NCBI GenBank assembly: GCA_021292105.1
Contig: CM037870.1
Location: forward strand, 10,846,486 to 10,910,485
Source: Anadara kagoshimensis
Taxonomy: Eukaryota; Mollusca; Bivalvia; Arcoida; Arcidae
Direction: 5' to 3'
DNA length: 64,000 bases
Below the pieces are notes generated by a model. The model searched no databases. It was given only the letters and a program-made list of their open reading frames with translations, and was not told the origin of the DNA. The position numbers were made by a program, and so were the translations under genes. Shown in pieces: positions 48,381 through 60,968 of this stretch (the stretch's first letter is position 1; the number at the start of each line of letters is the position of its first letter).

Positions 48381-51300
48381 AATCCGAGTGTTTTGTATCG
48401 AGGATGGTGAAGGAAAGATGTGTACCCGAAATCCGAGTGTTTTGTATCGAGGATGGTGAAGGAAAGATGTGTACCCGAAATCCGAGTGTTTTGTATCGAG
48501 GATGGTGGAGGAAAGATGTGTACCCGAAATCCGAGTGTTTTGTATCGAGGATGGTGGAGGAAAGATGTGTACCCGAAATCCGAGTGTTTTGTATCGAGGA
48601 TGGTGGAAGAAAGATGTGTACCCGAAATCCGAGTGTTTTGTATCGAGATGGTGGAGGAAAGATGTGTACCCGAAATCCGAGTGTTTTGTATCGAGGATGG
48701 TGGAGGAAAGATGTGTACCCGAATTCCGAGTGTTTGTATCGAGGATGGTGGAGGAAAGATGTGTACCCGAAATCCGAGTGTTTTGTATCGAGGATGGTGG
48801 AGGAAAGATGTGTACCCGAAATCCGAGTGTTTTGTATCGAGGATGGTGAAGGAAAGATGTGTACCCGAAATCCGAGTGTTTTGTATCGAGGATATGGTGA
48901 AGGAAAGATGTGTACCCGAAATCCGAGTGTTTTGTATCGAGGATGGTGAAGGAAAGATGTGTACCCGAAATCCGAGTGTTTTGTATCGAGGATATGGTGA
49001 AGGAAAGATGTGTACCCGAAATCCGAGTGTTTTGTATCGAGGATGGTGAAGGAAAGATGTGTACCCGAAATCCGAGTGTTTTGTATCGAGGATGGTGAAG
49101 GAAAGATGTGTACCCGAAATCCGAGTGTTTTGTATCGAGGATGGTGAAGGAAAGATGTGTACCCGAAATCCGAGTGTTTTGTATCGAGGATGGTGAAGGA
49201 AAGATGTGTACCCGAAATCCGAGTGTTTTGTATCGAGGATGGTGAAGGAAAGATGTGTACCCGAAATCCGAGTGTTTTGTATCGAGGATGGTGGAGGAAA
49301 GATGTGTACCCGAAATCCGAGTGTTTTGTATCGAGGATGGTGGAGGAAAGATGTGTACCCGAAATCCGAGTGTTTTGTATCGAGGATGGTGGAGGAAAGA
49401 TGTGTACCCGAAATCCGAGTGTTTTGTATCGAGGATGGTGGAGGAAAGATGTGTACCCGAAATCCGAGTGTTTTGTATCGAGGATGGTGGAGGAAAGATG
49501 TGTACCCGAAATCCGAGTGTTTTGTATCGAGGATATGGTGGAGGAAAGATGTGTACCCGAAATCCGAGTGTTTTGTATCGAGGATGGTGGAAGAAAGATG
49601 TGTACCCGAAATCCGAGTGTTTTGTATCGAGGATGGTGGAGGAAAGATGTGTACCCGAAATCCGAGTGTTTTGTATCGAGGATGGGGAGGAAAGATGTGT
49701 ACCCGAAATCCGAGTGTTTTGTATCGAGGATGGTGGAGGAAAGATGTGTACCCGAAATCCGAGTGTTTTGTATCGAGGATGGTGGAGGAAAGATGTGTAC
49801 CCGAAATCCGAGTGTTTTGTATCGAGGATATGGTGGAGGAAAGATGTGTACCCGAAATCCGAGTGTTTTGTATCGAGGATATGGTGGAGGAAAGATGTGT
49901 ACCCGAAATCCGAGTGTTTTGTATCGAGGATGGTGGAGGAAAGATGTGTACCCGAAATCCGAGTGTTTTGTATCGAGGATGGTGGAGGAAAGATGTGTAC
50001 CCGAAATCCGAGTGTTTTGTATCGAGGATGGTGGAGGAAAGATGTGTACCCGAAATCCGAGTTTGTATCGAGGATGGTGGAGGAAAGATGTGTACCCGAA
50101 ATCCGAGTGTTTTGTATCGAGGATGGTGGAGGAAAGATGTGTACCCGAATCCGAGTGTTTTGTATCGAGGATATGGTGGAGGAAAGATGTGTACCCGAAA
50201 TCCGAGTGTTTTGTATCGAGGATGGTGGAGGAAAGATGTGTACCCGAAATCCGAGTGTTTTGTATCGAGAATGGTGGAGGAAAGATGTGTACCCGAAATC
50301 CGAGTGTTTTGTATCGAGGATATGGTGGAGGAAAGATGTGTACCCGAAATCCGAGTGTTTTGTATCGAGGATATGGTGGAGGAAAGATGTGTACCGAAAT
50401 CCGAGTGTTTTGTATCGAGGATATGGTGGAGGAAAGATGTGTACCCGAAATCCGAGTGTTTTGTATCGAGGATGGTGGAGGAAAGATGTGTACCCGAAAT
50501 CCGAGTGTTTTGTATCGAGGATGGTGGAGGAAAGATGTGTACCCGAAATCCGAGTGTTTTGTATCGATGATGGTGGAGGAAAGATGTGTACCCGAAATCC
50601 GAGTGTTTTTTATCGAGGATGGTGGAGGAAAGATGTGTACCCGAAATCCGAGTGTTTTGTATCGAGGATGGTGAAGGAAAGATGTGTACCCGAAATCCGA
50701 GTGTTTTGTATCGAGGATGGTAGAGGAAAGATGTGTACCCGAAATCCGAGTGTTTTTTATCGAGGATGGTGGAGGAAAGATGTGTACCCGAAATCCGAGT
50801 GTTTTGTATCGAGGATGGTGAAGGAAAGATGTGTACCCGAAATCCGAGTGTTTTGTATCGAGGATGGTGGAAGAAAGATGTGTACCCGAAATCCGAGTGT
50901 TTTGTATCGAGGATGGTGGAGGAAAGATGTGTACCCGAAATCCGAGTGTTTGTATCGAGGATGGTGGAGGAAAGATGTGTACCCGAAATCCGAGTGTTTT
51001 GTATCGAGGATGGTGGAGGAAAGATGTGTACCCGAAATCCGAGTGTTTTGTATCGAGGATGGTGGAGGAAAGATGTGTACCCGAAATCCGAGTGTTTTGT
51101 ATCGAGGATGGTGGAGGAAAGATGTGTACCCGAAATCCGAGTGTTTTGTATCGAGGATATGGTGGAGGAAAGATGTGTACCCGAAATCCGAGTGTTTTGT
51201 ATCGAGGATGGTGGAAGAAAGATGTGTACCCGAAATCCGAGTGTTTTGTATCGAGGATGGTGGAGGAAAGATGTGTACCCGAAATCCGAGTGTTTTGTAT

Positions 51301-54300
51301 CGAGGATGGTGGAGGAAAGATGTGTACCCGAAATCCGAGTGTTTTGTATCGAGGATGGTGGAGGAAAGATGTGTACCCGAAATCCGAGTGTTTTGTATCG
51401 AGGATGGTGGAGGAAAGATGTGTACCCGAAATCCGAGTGTTTTGTATCGAGGATGGTGGAGGAAAGATGTGTACCCGAAATCCGAGTGTTTTGTATCGAG
51501 GATATGGTGGAGGAAAGATGTGTACCCGAAATCCGAGTGTTTTGTATCGAGGATGGTGGAGGAAAGATGTGTACCCGAAATCCGAGTGTTTTGTATCGAG
51601 GATGGTGGAGGAAAGATGTGTACCCGAAATCCGAGTGTTTTGTATCGAGGATATGGTGGAGGAAAGATGTGTACCCGAAATCCGAGTGTTTTGTATCGAG
51701 GATGGTGGAGGAAAGATGTGTACCCGAAATCCGAGTGTTTTGTATCGAGGATATGGTGGAGGAAAGATGTGTACCCGAAATCCGAGTGTTTTGTATCGAG
51801 GATATGGTGGAGGAAAGATGTGTACCCGAAATCCGAGTGTTTTGTATCGAGGATGGTGGAGGAAAGATGTGTACCCGAAATCCGAGTGTTTTGTATCGAG
51901 GATGGTGGAGGAAAGATGTGTACCCGAAATCCGAGTGTTTTGTATCGAGGATGGTGGAGGAAAGATGTGTACCCGAAATCCGAGTGTTTTGTATCGAGGA
52001 TGGTGGAGGAAAGATGTGTACCCGAAATCCGAGTGTTTTGTATCGAGGATGGTGGAGGAAAGATGTGTACCCGAAATCCGAGTGTTTTGTATCGAGGATG
52101 GTGGAGGAAAGATGTGTACCCGAAATCCGAGTGTTTTGTATCGAGGATGGTGGAGGAAAGATGTGTACCCGAAATCCGAGTGTTTTGTATCGAGGATGGT
52201 GGAGGAAAGATGTGTACCCGAAATCCGAGTGTTTTGTATCGAGGATGGTGGAGGAAAGATGTGTACCCGAAATCCGAGTGTTTTGTATCGAGGATGGTGG
52301 AGGAAAGATGTGTACCCGAAATCCGAGTGTTTTGTATCGAGGATGGTGGAGGAAAGATGTGTACCCGAAATCCGAGTGTTTTGTATCGAGGATATGGTGG
52401 AGGAAAGATGTGTACCCGAAATCCGAGTGTTTTGTATCGAGGATATGGTGGAGGAAAGATGTGTACCCGAAATCCGAGTGTTTTGTATCGAGGATGGTGG
52501 AGGAAAGATGTGTACCCGAAATCCGAGTGTTTTGTATCGAGGATGGTGGAGGAAAGATGTGTACCCGAAATCCGAGTGTTTTGTATCGATGATGGTGGAG
52601 GAAAGATGTGTACCCGAAATCCGAGTGTTTTTTATCGAGGATGGTGGAGGAAAGATGTGTACCCGAAATCCGAGTGTTTTGTATCGAGGATGGTGAAGGA
52701 AAGATGTGTACCCGAAATCCGAGTGTTTTGTATCGAGGATGGTAGAGGAAAGATGTGTACCCGAAATCCGAGTGTTTTTTATCGAGGATGGTGGAGGAAA
52801 GATGTGTACCCGAAATCCGAGTGTTTTGTATCGAGGATGGTGAAGGAAAGATGTGTACCCGAAATCCGAGTGTTTTGTATCGAGGATGGTGGAAGAAAGA
52901 TGTGTACCCGAAATCCGAGTGTTTTGTATCGAGGATGGTGGAGGAAAGATGTGTACCCGAAATCCGAGTGTTTTGTATCGAGGATGGTGGAGGAAAGATG
53001 TGTACCCGAAATCCGAGTGTTTTGTATCGAGGATGGTGGAGGAAAGATGTGTACCCGAAATCCGAGTGTTTTGTATCGAGGATGGTGGAGGAAAGATGTG
53101 TACCCGAAATCCGAGTGTTTTGTATCGAGGATGGTGGAGGAAAGATGTGTACCCGAAATCCGAGTGTTTTGTATCGAGGATATGGTGGAGGAAAGATGTG
53201 TACCCGAAATCCGAGTGTTTTGTATCGAGGATGGTGGAGGAAAGATGTGTACCCGAAATCCGAGTGTTTTGTATCGAGGATGGTGGAGGAAAGATGTGTA
53301 CCCGAAATCCGAGTGTTTTGTATCGAGGATATGGTGGAGGAAAGATGTGTACCCGAAATCCGAGTGTTTTGTATCGAGGATGGTGGAGGAAAGATGTGTA
53401 CCCGAAATCCGAGTGTTTTGTATCGAGGATATGGTGGAGGAAAGATGTGTACCCGAAATCCGAGTGTTTTGTATCGAGGATATGGTGGAGGAAAGATGTG
53501 TACCCGAAATCCGAGTGTTTTGTATCGAGGATGGTGGAGGAAAGATGTGTACCCGAAATCCGAGTGTTTTGTATCGAGGATGGTGGAGGAAAGATGTGTA
53601 CCCGAAATCCGAGTGTTTGTATCGAGGATGGTGGAGGAAAGATGTGTACCCGAAATCCGAGTGTTTTGTATCGAGGATGGTGGAGGAAAGATGTGTACCC
53701 GAAATCCGAGTGTTTTGTATCGAGGATGGTGGAGGAAAGATGTGTACCCGAAATCCGAGTGTTTTGTATCGAGGATGGTGGAGGAAAGATGTGTACCCGA
53801 AATCCGAGTGTTTTGTATCGAGGATGGTGGAGGAAAGATGTGTACCCGAAATCCGAGTGTTTTGTATCGAGGATGGTGGAGGAAAGATGTGTACCCGAAA
53901 TCCGAGTGTTTTGTATCGAGGATGGTGGAGGAAAGATGTGTACCCGAAATCCGAGTGTTTTGTATCGAGGATGGTGGAGGAAAGATGTGTACCCGAAATC
54001 CGAGTGTTTTGTATCGAGGATGGTGGAGGAAAGATGTGTACCCGAAATCCGAGTGTTTTGTATCGAGAATGGTGGAGGAAAGATGTGTACCCGAAATCCG
54101 AGTGTTTTGTATCGAGGATATGGTGGAGGAAAGATGTGTACCCGAAATCCGAGTGTTTTGTATCGAGGATGGTGGAGGAAAGATGTGTACCCGAAATCCG
54201 AGTGTTTTGTATCGAGGATATGGTGGAGGAAAGATGTGTACCCGAAATCCGAGTGTTTTGTATCGAGGATATGGTGGAGGAAAGATGTGTACCCGAAATC

Positions 54301-56758
54301 CGAGTGTTTTGTATCGAGGATGGTGGAGGAAAGATGTGTACCCGAAATCCGAGTGTTTTGTATCGAGGATGGTGGAGGAAAGATGTGTACCCGAAATCCG
54401 AGTGTTTTGTATCGAGGATGGTGGAGGAAAGATGTGTACCCGAAATCCGAGTGTTTTTTATCGAGGATGGTGGAGGAAAGATGTGTACCCGAAATCCGAG
54501 TGTTTTGTATCGAGGATGGTGAAGGAAAGATGTGTACCCGAAATCCGAGTGTTTTGTATCGAGGATGGTAGAGGAAAGATGTACCCGAAATCCGAGTGTT
54601 TTTTATCGAGGATGGTGGAGGAAAGATGTGTACCCGAAATCCGAGTGTTTTGTATCGAGGATGGTGGAGGAAAGATGTGTACCCGAAATCCGAGTGTTTT
54701 TTATCGAGGATGGTGGAGGAAAGATGTGTACCCGAAATCCGAGTGTTTTGTATCGAGGATATGGTGGAGGAAAGATGTGTACCCGAAATCCGAGTGTTTT
54801 GTATCGAGGATGGTGGAGGAAAGATGTGTACCCGAAATCCGAGTGTTTTGTATCGAGGATGGTGGAGGAAAGATGTGTACTCGAAATCCGAGTGTTTTGT
54901 ATCGAGGATGGTGGAGGAAAGATGTGTACCCGAAATCCGAGTGTTTTTTATCGAGGATGGTGGAGGAAAGATGTGTACCCGAAATCCGAGTGTTTTGTAT
55001 CGAGGATGGTGAAGGAAAGATGTGTACCCGAAATCCGAGTGTTTTGTATCGAGGATGGTAGAGGAAAGATGTGTACCCGAAATCCGAGTGTTTTGTATCG
55101 AGGATGGTGGAGGAAAGATGTGTACCCGAAATCCGAGTGTTTTGTATCGAGGATGGTGGAGGAAAGATGTGTACCCGAAATCCGAGTGTTTTGTATCGAG
55201 GATATGGTGGAGGAAAGATGTGTACCCGAAATCCGAGTGTTTTGTATCGAGGATGGTGGAGGAAAGATGTGTACCCGAAATCCGAGTGTTTTGTATCGAG
55301 GATGGTGGAGGAAAGATGTGTACCCGAAATCCGAGTGTTTTGTATCGAGGATATGGTGGAGGAAAGATGTGTACCCGAAATCCGAGTGTTTTGTATCGAG
55401 GATGGTGGAGGAAAGATGTGTACCCGAAATCCGAGTGTTTTGTATCGAGGATATGGTGGAAAGATGTGTACCCGAAATCCGAGTGTTTTGTATCGAGGAT
55501 ATGGTGGAGGAAAGATGTGTACCCGAAATCCGAGTGTTTTGTATCGAGGATGGTGGAGGAAAGATGTGTACCCGAAATCCGAGTGTTTTGTATCGAGGAT
55601 GGTGGAGGAAAGATGTGTACCCGAAATCCGAGTGTTTTGTATCGAGGATGGTGGAGGAAAGATGTGTACCCGAAATCCGAGTGTTTTGTATCGAGGATGG
55701 TGGAGGAAAGATGTGTACCCGAAATCCGAGTGTTTTGTATCGAGGATGGTGGAGGAAAGATGTGTACCCGAAATCCGAGTGTTTTGTATCGAGGATGGTG
55801 GAGGAAAGATGTGTACCCGAAATCCGAGTGTTTTGTATCGAGGATATGGTGGAGGAAAGATGTGTACCCGAAATCCGAGTGTTTTGTATCGAGGATGGTG
55901 GAGGAAAGATGTGTACCCGAAATCCGAGTGTTTTGTATCGAGGATGGTGGAGGAAAGATGTGTACCCGAAATCCGAGTGTTTTGTATCGAGGATATGGTG
56001 GAGGAAAGATGTGTACCCGAAATCCGAGTGTTTTGTATCGAGGATGGTGGAGGAAAGATGTGTACCCGAAATCCGAGTGTTTTGTATCGAGGATATGGTG
56101 GAGGAAAGATGTGTACCCGAAATCCGAGTGTTTTGTATCGAGGATATGGTGGAGGAAAGATGTGTACCCGAAATCCGAGTGTTTTGTATCGAGGATGGTG
56201 GAGGAAAGATGTGTACCCGAAATCCGAGTGTTTTGTATCGAGGATGGTGGAGGAAAGATGTGTACCCGAAATCCGAGTGTTTTGTATCGAGGATGGTGGA
56301 GGAAAGATGTGTACCCGAAATCCGAGTGTTTTTATCGAGGATGGTGGAGGAAAGATGTGTACCCGAAATCCGAGTGTTTTGTATCGAGGATGGTGAAGGA
56401 AAGATGTGTACCCGAAATCCGAGTGTTTTGTATCGAGGATGGTGGAGGAAAGATGTGTACCCGAAATCGGAGTGTTTTTTATCGAGGATGGTGGAGGAAA
56501 GATGTGTACCCGAAATCCGAGTGTTTTGTATCGAGGATGGTGAAGGAAAGATGTGTACCCGAAATCCGAGTGTTTTGTATCGAGGATGGTGGAAGAAAGA
56601 TGTGTACCCGAAATCCGAGTGTTTTGTATAGAGGATGGTGGAGAAAAGATGTGTACCCGAAATCCGAGTGTTTTGTATCGAGGATGGTGGAGGAAAGATG
56701 TGTACCCGAAATCCGAGTGTTTTGTATCGAGGATGGTGAAGGAAAGATGTGCACCCAA
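48381..56758. repeat. 49/51-bp satellite array, about 170 units
   Basis: Head-to-tail units run from AATCCGAGTGTTTTGTATCG through AGGATGGTGGAGGAAAGATG to TGTACCCGA. A 51-bp variant adds two bases (GATATGG). The unit contains no stop codon in any forward frame and few in reverse. Since 49 is not a multiple of three, the frame rotates and gives a 49-residue (147-bp) peptide period in all three forward frames at once. A higher-order block of about 2022 bp recurs (50.57 and 52.59 kb share the same marker variants). The long overlapping open frames, up to 1755 codons, are not accepted as genes. Confidence 0.97.
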
Positions 56759-57039
56759 AGAAAAACACCTGTTGTAAAGAAACTTGTGAAACATTTTATT
56801 TTTAGAACCACTGTAATGTATTTGTACAAACATCTAATCAATATTTCTTTCCTATATATAAATAAGCTTTTCGTTTGAAAAGAGTATACAACAAGAGTTA
56901 TTTCTTAAGAATTGAACTTTATCAAACTATCGGTTATTCCAATGTCCCTACTCTCTGGGACAACTGACTATAATTTCAGCAGAACATTTATCATTAGATC
57001 TACATCACACATTTGTGTTTTATGACAAGATATAACTTT

Positions 57040-57480
57040 TGACATAAAAAAAACACTTACAGGACATACCAATATCTTCTGACTTGATCCTCAAACTCTC
57101 TTGGTCACTTGAAACGTGAAAGATCGATGGTGTTGTTTGCAAAAAAGACTTCATGTCTTTGATTTCTCTGTAAAAGGAGCCTTTGTTGTTATCCATAACA
57201 TTTATGAAACTCATGTGCAAACAAATTTCCTAGACAAAAGTGAAATATTGTTGTTGAACTTGATTGTGAAAATCAGTTTGATGTGGAAGATGATAATACT
57301 CCGTTGACCTTAAGCACTTCCTCACCACATGGCAACCTGCTTTCATGGACAATTCATTGTAAAATTTATAAAAGTATTTCTTTTTACATTTTGTGGTTGT
57401 GTTTTTACATTTTGTGGTTGTGTTTTGCAACTCAAGAGCTTTATCTGAAAACTAGTAAGAACTTCAAATTTTGGTATGTT
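57040..57480. repeat. Diverged duplication, copy 1
   Basis: It resembles 58240-58800 with many substitutions: CTGTAAAAGGAGCCTTTGTT against CTGTAAAAGGACCTTGTGTT, GAACTTGATTGTGAAAATCA against GAACTTGATGGTGAAATTCA, and GAAAACTAGTAAGAACTTCA against GAAAACTAGTAAAACGTCAA. On the - strand an exon-like open stretch ends at GATATTG|GTATGT. The protein is not recognised. Confidence 0.7.
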
Positions 57481-57532
57481 ACACTTAGTGACTTTGGATT
57501 TTTGCCAAATAACTCTGTTACTGGATATTTAT

Positions 57533-57770
57533 GACCGTAGTGGCTTAGTGGTTAGGTTACTTCACCGCTTCAATCACCGATTGTTACACAATGTGTGAAA
57601 AGTGGGTTTCTTTTACAATTGGCCTTGTTGGTTAGTGTCAATATAATGGGTGAGGGATGTAATCAATGTTAATCTGTGCAATTGTATATCAGTGGACCTG
57701 CACAATTAAGTTATGTTTGCTATTGTACAAGCACATCCGCATATGCTCCTGCACCACATGAAAACGAATG
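57533..57770 (+). mobile_element. tRNA-derived SINE, copy 3 (diverged)
   Basis: The head has A box TGGCTTAGTGG (57541-57551) and no clear B box. The body TGTCAATATAATGGGTGAGG ... ATATCAGTGGACCTGCAC ... ATTGTACAAG ... CACCACATGAA aligns to the other two SINEs. Confidence 0.75.
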
Positions 57771-58135
57771 CTGATTAATCCATAGAGATAAGTCACCTGG
57801 CATCGATATCAATATCGACAATCCTTGTGTTTAAAATACATGTATTTATGTAAGTAAATTTACTGTGTGTTCATACGACAATGTAGCGAAATTTGCATAC
57901 CTAATTATAAATTACTCACATACTATAGCATTAAGAAGCTTTGTGTTCATACATGATTTATGTACCATAAGTAAATTTGAAGTTTTCAACCAAATTTGGA
58001 TAATTTTTATTCGTAATATTGAACAGTTTAGATTTGATTATCAGATAAGAGTGTTTCCTTACTATTTAAACACTGATTTCATACTGGGCTATTGTAAGGA
58101 CAAAGGAACAGTTCTACTTGGTGATCCAGCATATC

Positions 58136-58193
58136 TGTCAAATACCATATTTTAAAATTTAATCATAAAATACATTAAAAATGTTATATGACA
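58136..58193. repeat. Short palindromic MITE
   Basis: TGTCAAATACCATATTTTAA pairs imperfectly with the AAAAATGTTATATGACA end. It is a 58-bp member of the 39172 family. Confidence 0.7.
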
Positions 58194-58239
58194 CTCCTTT
58201 AAAGACTTGGTTTCTTAAGCCTTATACAAACAACAAACA

Positions 58240-58800
58240 ACCCAAATCTTACATCAGTGCAGAGCACAATTATATATCGTCTAATTTGGGTAGAACAATA
58301 CTTGGTCTTCCATCTCTTTGGGTTGCTTGAAATGTCCATTGTGATGTTCGATAAAAGGCTTGGCGTCCATGTCATGTTTGCTTGTTCTGTAAAAGGACCT
58401 TGTGTTGTTCCACATAACATATATCAGGGATTAAGATTAGCCTATGTCTCCTAAAACTAACTAGCCCCCAAAATGTTTACATTTTAAATATTTATTACGT
58501 TACAACTTTTTTGAAGTGAGCTAAGCCCCTAACTCAAATTAGTTAAGCTTCATCCCTGTATATGAAACTGCAAATTAATTCTTTAGGGATCGGTGGTATA
58601 TTTTATTGAACTTGATGGTGAAATTCATTTTCATGTTGAAGATGATTATGCTTGTAATATTTGTTCTCCCAAAACACTTCGTATGACATGGCATCTCAAT
58701 CATTGTTAAAATTGTAAAAGTAGCTTTTCTTGACATTCTGTGGTTGGGTTTTGTTGCTCAAGCACTTTCTCTTTGAAAACTAGTAAAACGTCAAATTTTG
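58240..58800. repeat. Diverged duplication, copy 2, with MITE insertion
   Basis: Counterpart of 57040-57480, extended by the 134-bp element at 58425-58558. The - strand has an open stretch (NMTWTPSLLSNITMDIS) corresponding to a similar one in copy 1. Confidence 0.68.
58425..58558. mobile_element. hAT-like MITE, 134 bp
   Basis: Termini are CAGGGATTAAG and CTTCATCCCTG, flanked by TATAT on both sides. The paralogous site in the 57-kb copy (CATAACATTTATGAAACT) lacks the insertion and gives the empty site. Confidence 0.75.
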
Positions 58801-58867
58801 GTTACAGTTTGTCACTAGTTTTTGTGCTTTTGTGAGCTTTTTGTTTAGCTCGTATTTGTTTCTGAAA

Positions 58868-58925
58868 CTAAATAAAATTGAAGACTTGATAAGATGCTTG
58901 CTCTTTATTGTCACTATGCAGAAGT
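58868..58925 (-). repeat. 58-bp exact duplicate, copy 1
   Basis: Identical to 60244-60301 while the flanks are unrelated. On the - strand it is preceded by an acceptor-like ATATCAG and contains AATAAA. Confidence 0.85.
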
Positions 58926-60243
58926 CTGATATAACATAACATTGTTACAATTAGAATCTCTCTCTTGCTTCACACACACACACAATAAAGTTTTCAAGTG
59001 TAAGACTTCACATTAAGTCTAGAATAAAATAAAATAAATCTGGTATAAATAACCATGACTGTTTGCTGAAAACTTTAAGGTAAACAAAAGTGCTGATGTA
59101 CTAGCTAATTTCTAAAGTGTAAAATAAAAATATGAAAAATATTGTCAAGGTTCTTAATTTTTGGTTTGGGGAAATAGCAAGGGAAAATTCAAAAGAAAGT
59201 TCCACTTATTTATAAATGAATGATGCAACACCTAAGTAAAAATTTAACAGTCAAAAATGAAAACAATAAACATTGAATTATTTTATAAGGCCTGAACCAG
59301 CTGATGGGAGTTCCCTTGGGGAAGACCTCAAGGCGGCCTTCTGATTGGACGAGAGCTAATGCTATGACGTCACATGTAGGGGACATCCGCCCAGAAAGGA
59401 TTAGTGACCACTGGGCTGAATTGCAATATAAGTGAATAATTAAAGTTTCCAAGATTTTTATTGAATATCCTAAAATGGATAAAAATGAGTTTAGCTGCGT
59501 GAATAGGGCACAAACAGAACTTTAACCAGATAAGCTAACTAACCAATACACCTGTCAGGTGGTTGTCTGACAGTTGTGCTTTGTAACAGTAAAAACATAT
59601 AATAATACAGATTATCTGACTCGATTTCAAAATATCGAGTGCAATTTGAATTAGTTTGCTTACCGCAAATATAAACAGCATGATTGCATTTCACAGTGCG
59701 CTTAAAATGGCATAAACTCCTCACTCTGACACTGAACACTCTCATACAGCATGTTGACATTAAAACGTTCATGGGAGACAACTCTTATACAAAACCTCGT
59801 CCCCATGTTAAAGAATCATGTTAATAATTTACAATAAACAATTGAAGACAAAGTAGCCATTTCTTCAGTACAATTCTCATTCTGATTTTGTACATAATTT
59901 TGTATATTATAACATGCTAAATTTCAAATACAAAAATGATTTGACTAAAAAAAAATTATATTTGAGATGAAAATGTGAATCGCACTTATCACAAATATTT
60001 TCTTTAAAAATTGTAGTTAAACAATAAGAATCAACTTAAATCATTCAACAATACTGAATTTAAAGTATTTGTAAAAATTTCCACTTTGATTATAATGAAG
60101 CACACTCTTCATTACCAATCAATATTTTCTATTAAAAATTAATTAAAAACAAATAAATTTTCAGAATAAAATTGAAAAATGAAATCTCATAATTGAGAAT
60201 TTGAATTACCATTCACAAAATAAAATAAAATGCAAGTACTCAC
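58926..60243. other. No gene seen; AT-rich with one GC-richer patch
   Basis: 59300-59410 carries a CRE-like TGACGTCA and, on the - strand, CCAATCAG, so it may be a promoter or LTR fragment. Short - strand frames at 59210-59452 and 59539-59781 lack recognisable features. Confidence 0.4.
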
Positions 60244-60301
60244 CTAAATAAAATTGAAGACTTGATAAGATGCTTGCTCTTTATTGTCACTATGCAGAAG
60301 T
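60244..60301 (-). repeat. 58-bp exact duplicate, copy 2, donor-like end
   Basis: On the - strand it reads ACTTCTGCATAGTGACAATA ... TTTTATTTAG followed directly by GTGAGTAC, a strong donor sequence. It may be a transcript leader (R region or first exon) of the retroelement or of an unrecognised gene. Confidence 0.6.
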
Positions 60302-60968
60302 GACCATCAAGCCAACGCGACCGCTAAGGACCCGGCAAGTCACGTGATTAGGTGAGGACCCGCATGGGAAATATTAAACTTATTACATTGTTAGATTGTG
60401 AGTTTTCCCTGTGTTGAACCCGTAAACAAATTTGGGTTGTCAGAGTTACTGAATAAACACAATGTTCCTTAAGCGTCGTCTTAATTACTTGTAGACATGA
60501 CTCTTGATGAGAAATACAAACAAGTTGTTTAAACTTATGTAATTTCACATAGTGGATTAACTATATGTCTTTTGATATGAGTGCGAAGCCCTGGGAAATC
60601 CGGTTTAACATGTACACGGATTTGGATAAATTATTATGAGAAACAAAGACAGATTTTGAAGCTAGCAGATGTGGACTGTAAATTACATTCCAAGGATTTC
60701 TTAATTCTTTGTCCCAAAAAGTCCACTTTATTTAGAGAGTAAATAATACAAGATAATGCTATTAGTGCTTTTATCTGTATAAAATTCCTTTACAAAAATG
60801 TTTTATAAAAATTCAAATTAATGATAAAAATTATTAAATTCAAATTAAAGTTACAAAATATCTAAAAACTATTATTAATTATTTTACAAAAAATAAAACA
60901 TTTATTTTAAAAATTCAAAATCATGAAAAACATTTAGAACAAATTATCGTGACAGGTTCCCTGTCACA
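60244..60968 (-). mobile_element. Candidate 3' LTR of the env-bearing retroelement
   Basis: On the - strand, about 380 bp after the env stop, the sequence TGTGACAGGGAACCTGTCAC begins. It starts with TG, is palindromic, and follows the purine-rich GCGAAGGGTATT, like a polypurine tract and LTR start. AATAAA lies near its far end. The true LTR end and the matching 5' LTR (beyond 64000) are not visible, so the boundary given is a minimum. Confidence 0.4.

Noticed and set aside
49255..54522. 1755-codon + strand open frame and several overlapping long frames
   Set aside because: All are rotations of the 49-bp satellite, open in every forward frame, with no start context, domain or flanking exons.
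3892..56758. CRISPR-like arrays
   Set aside because: The repeats are contiguous tandem units without unique spacers, in a eukaryotic sequence with introns and SINEs.
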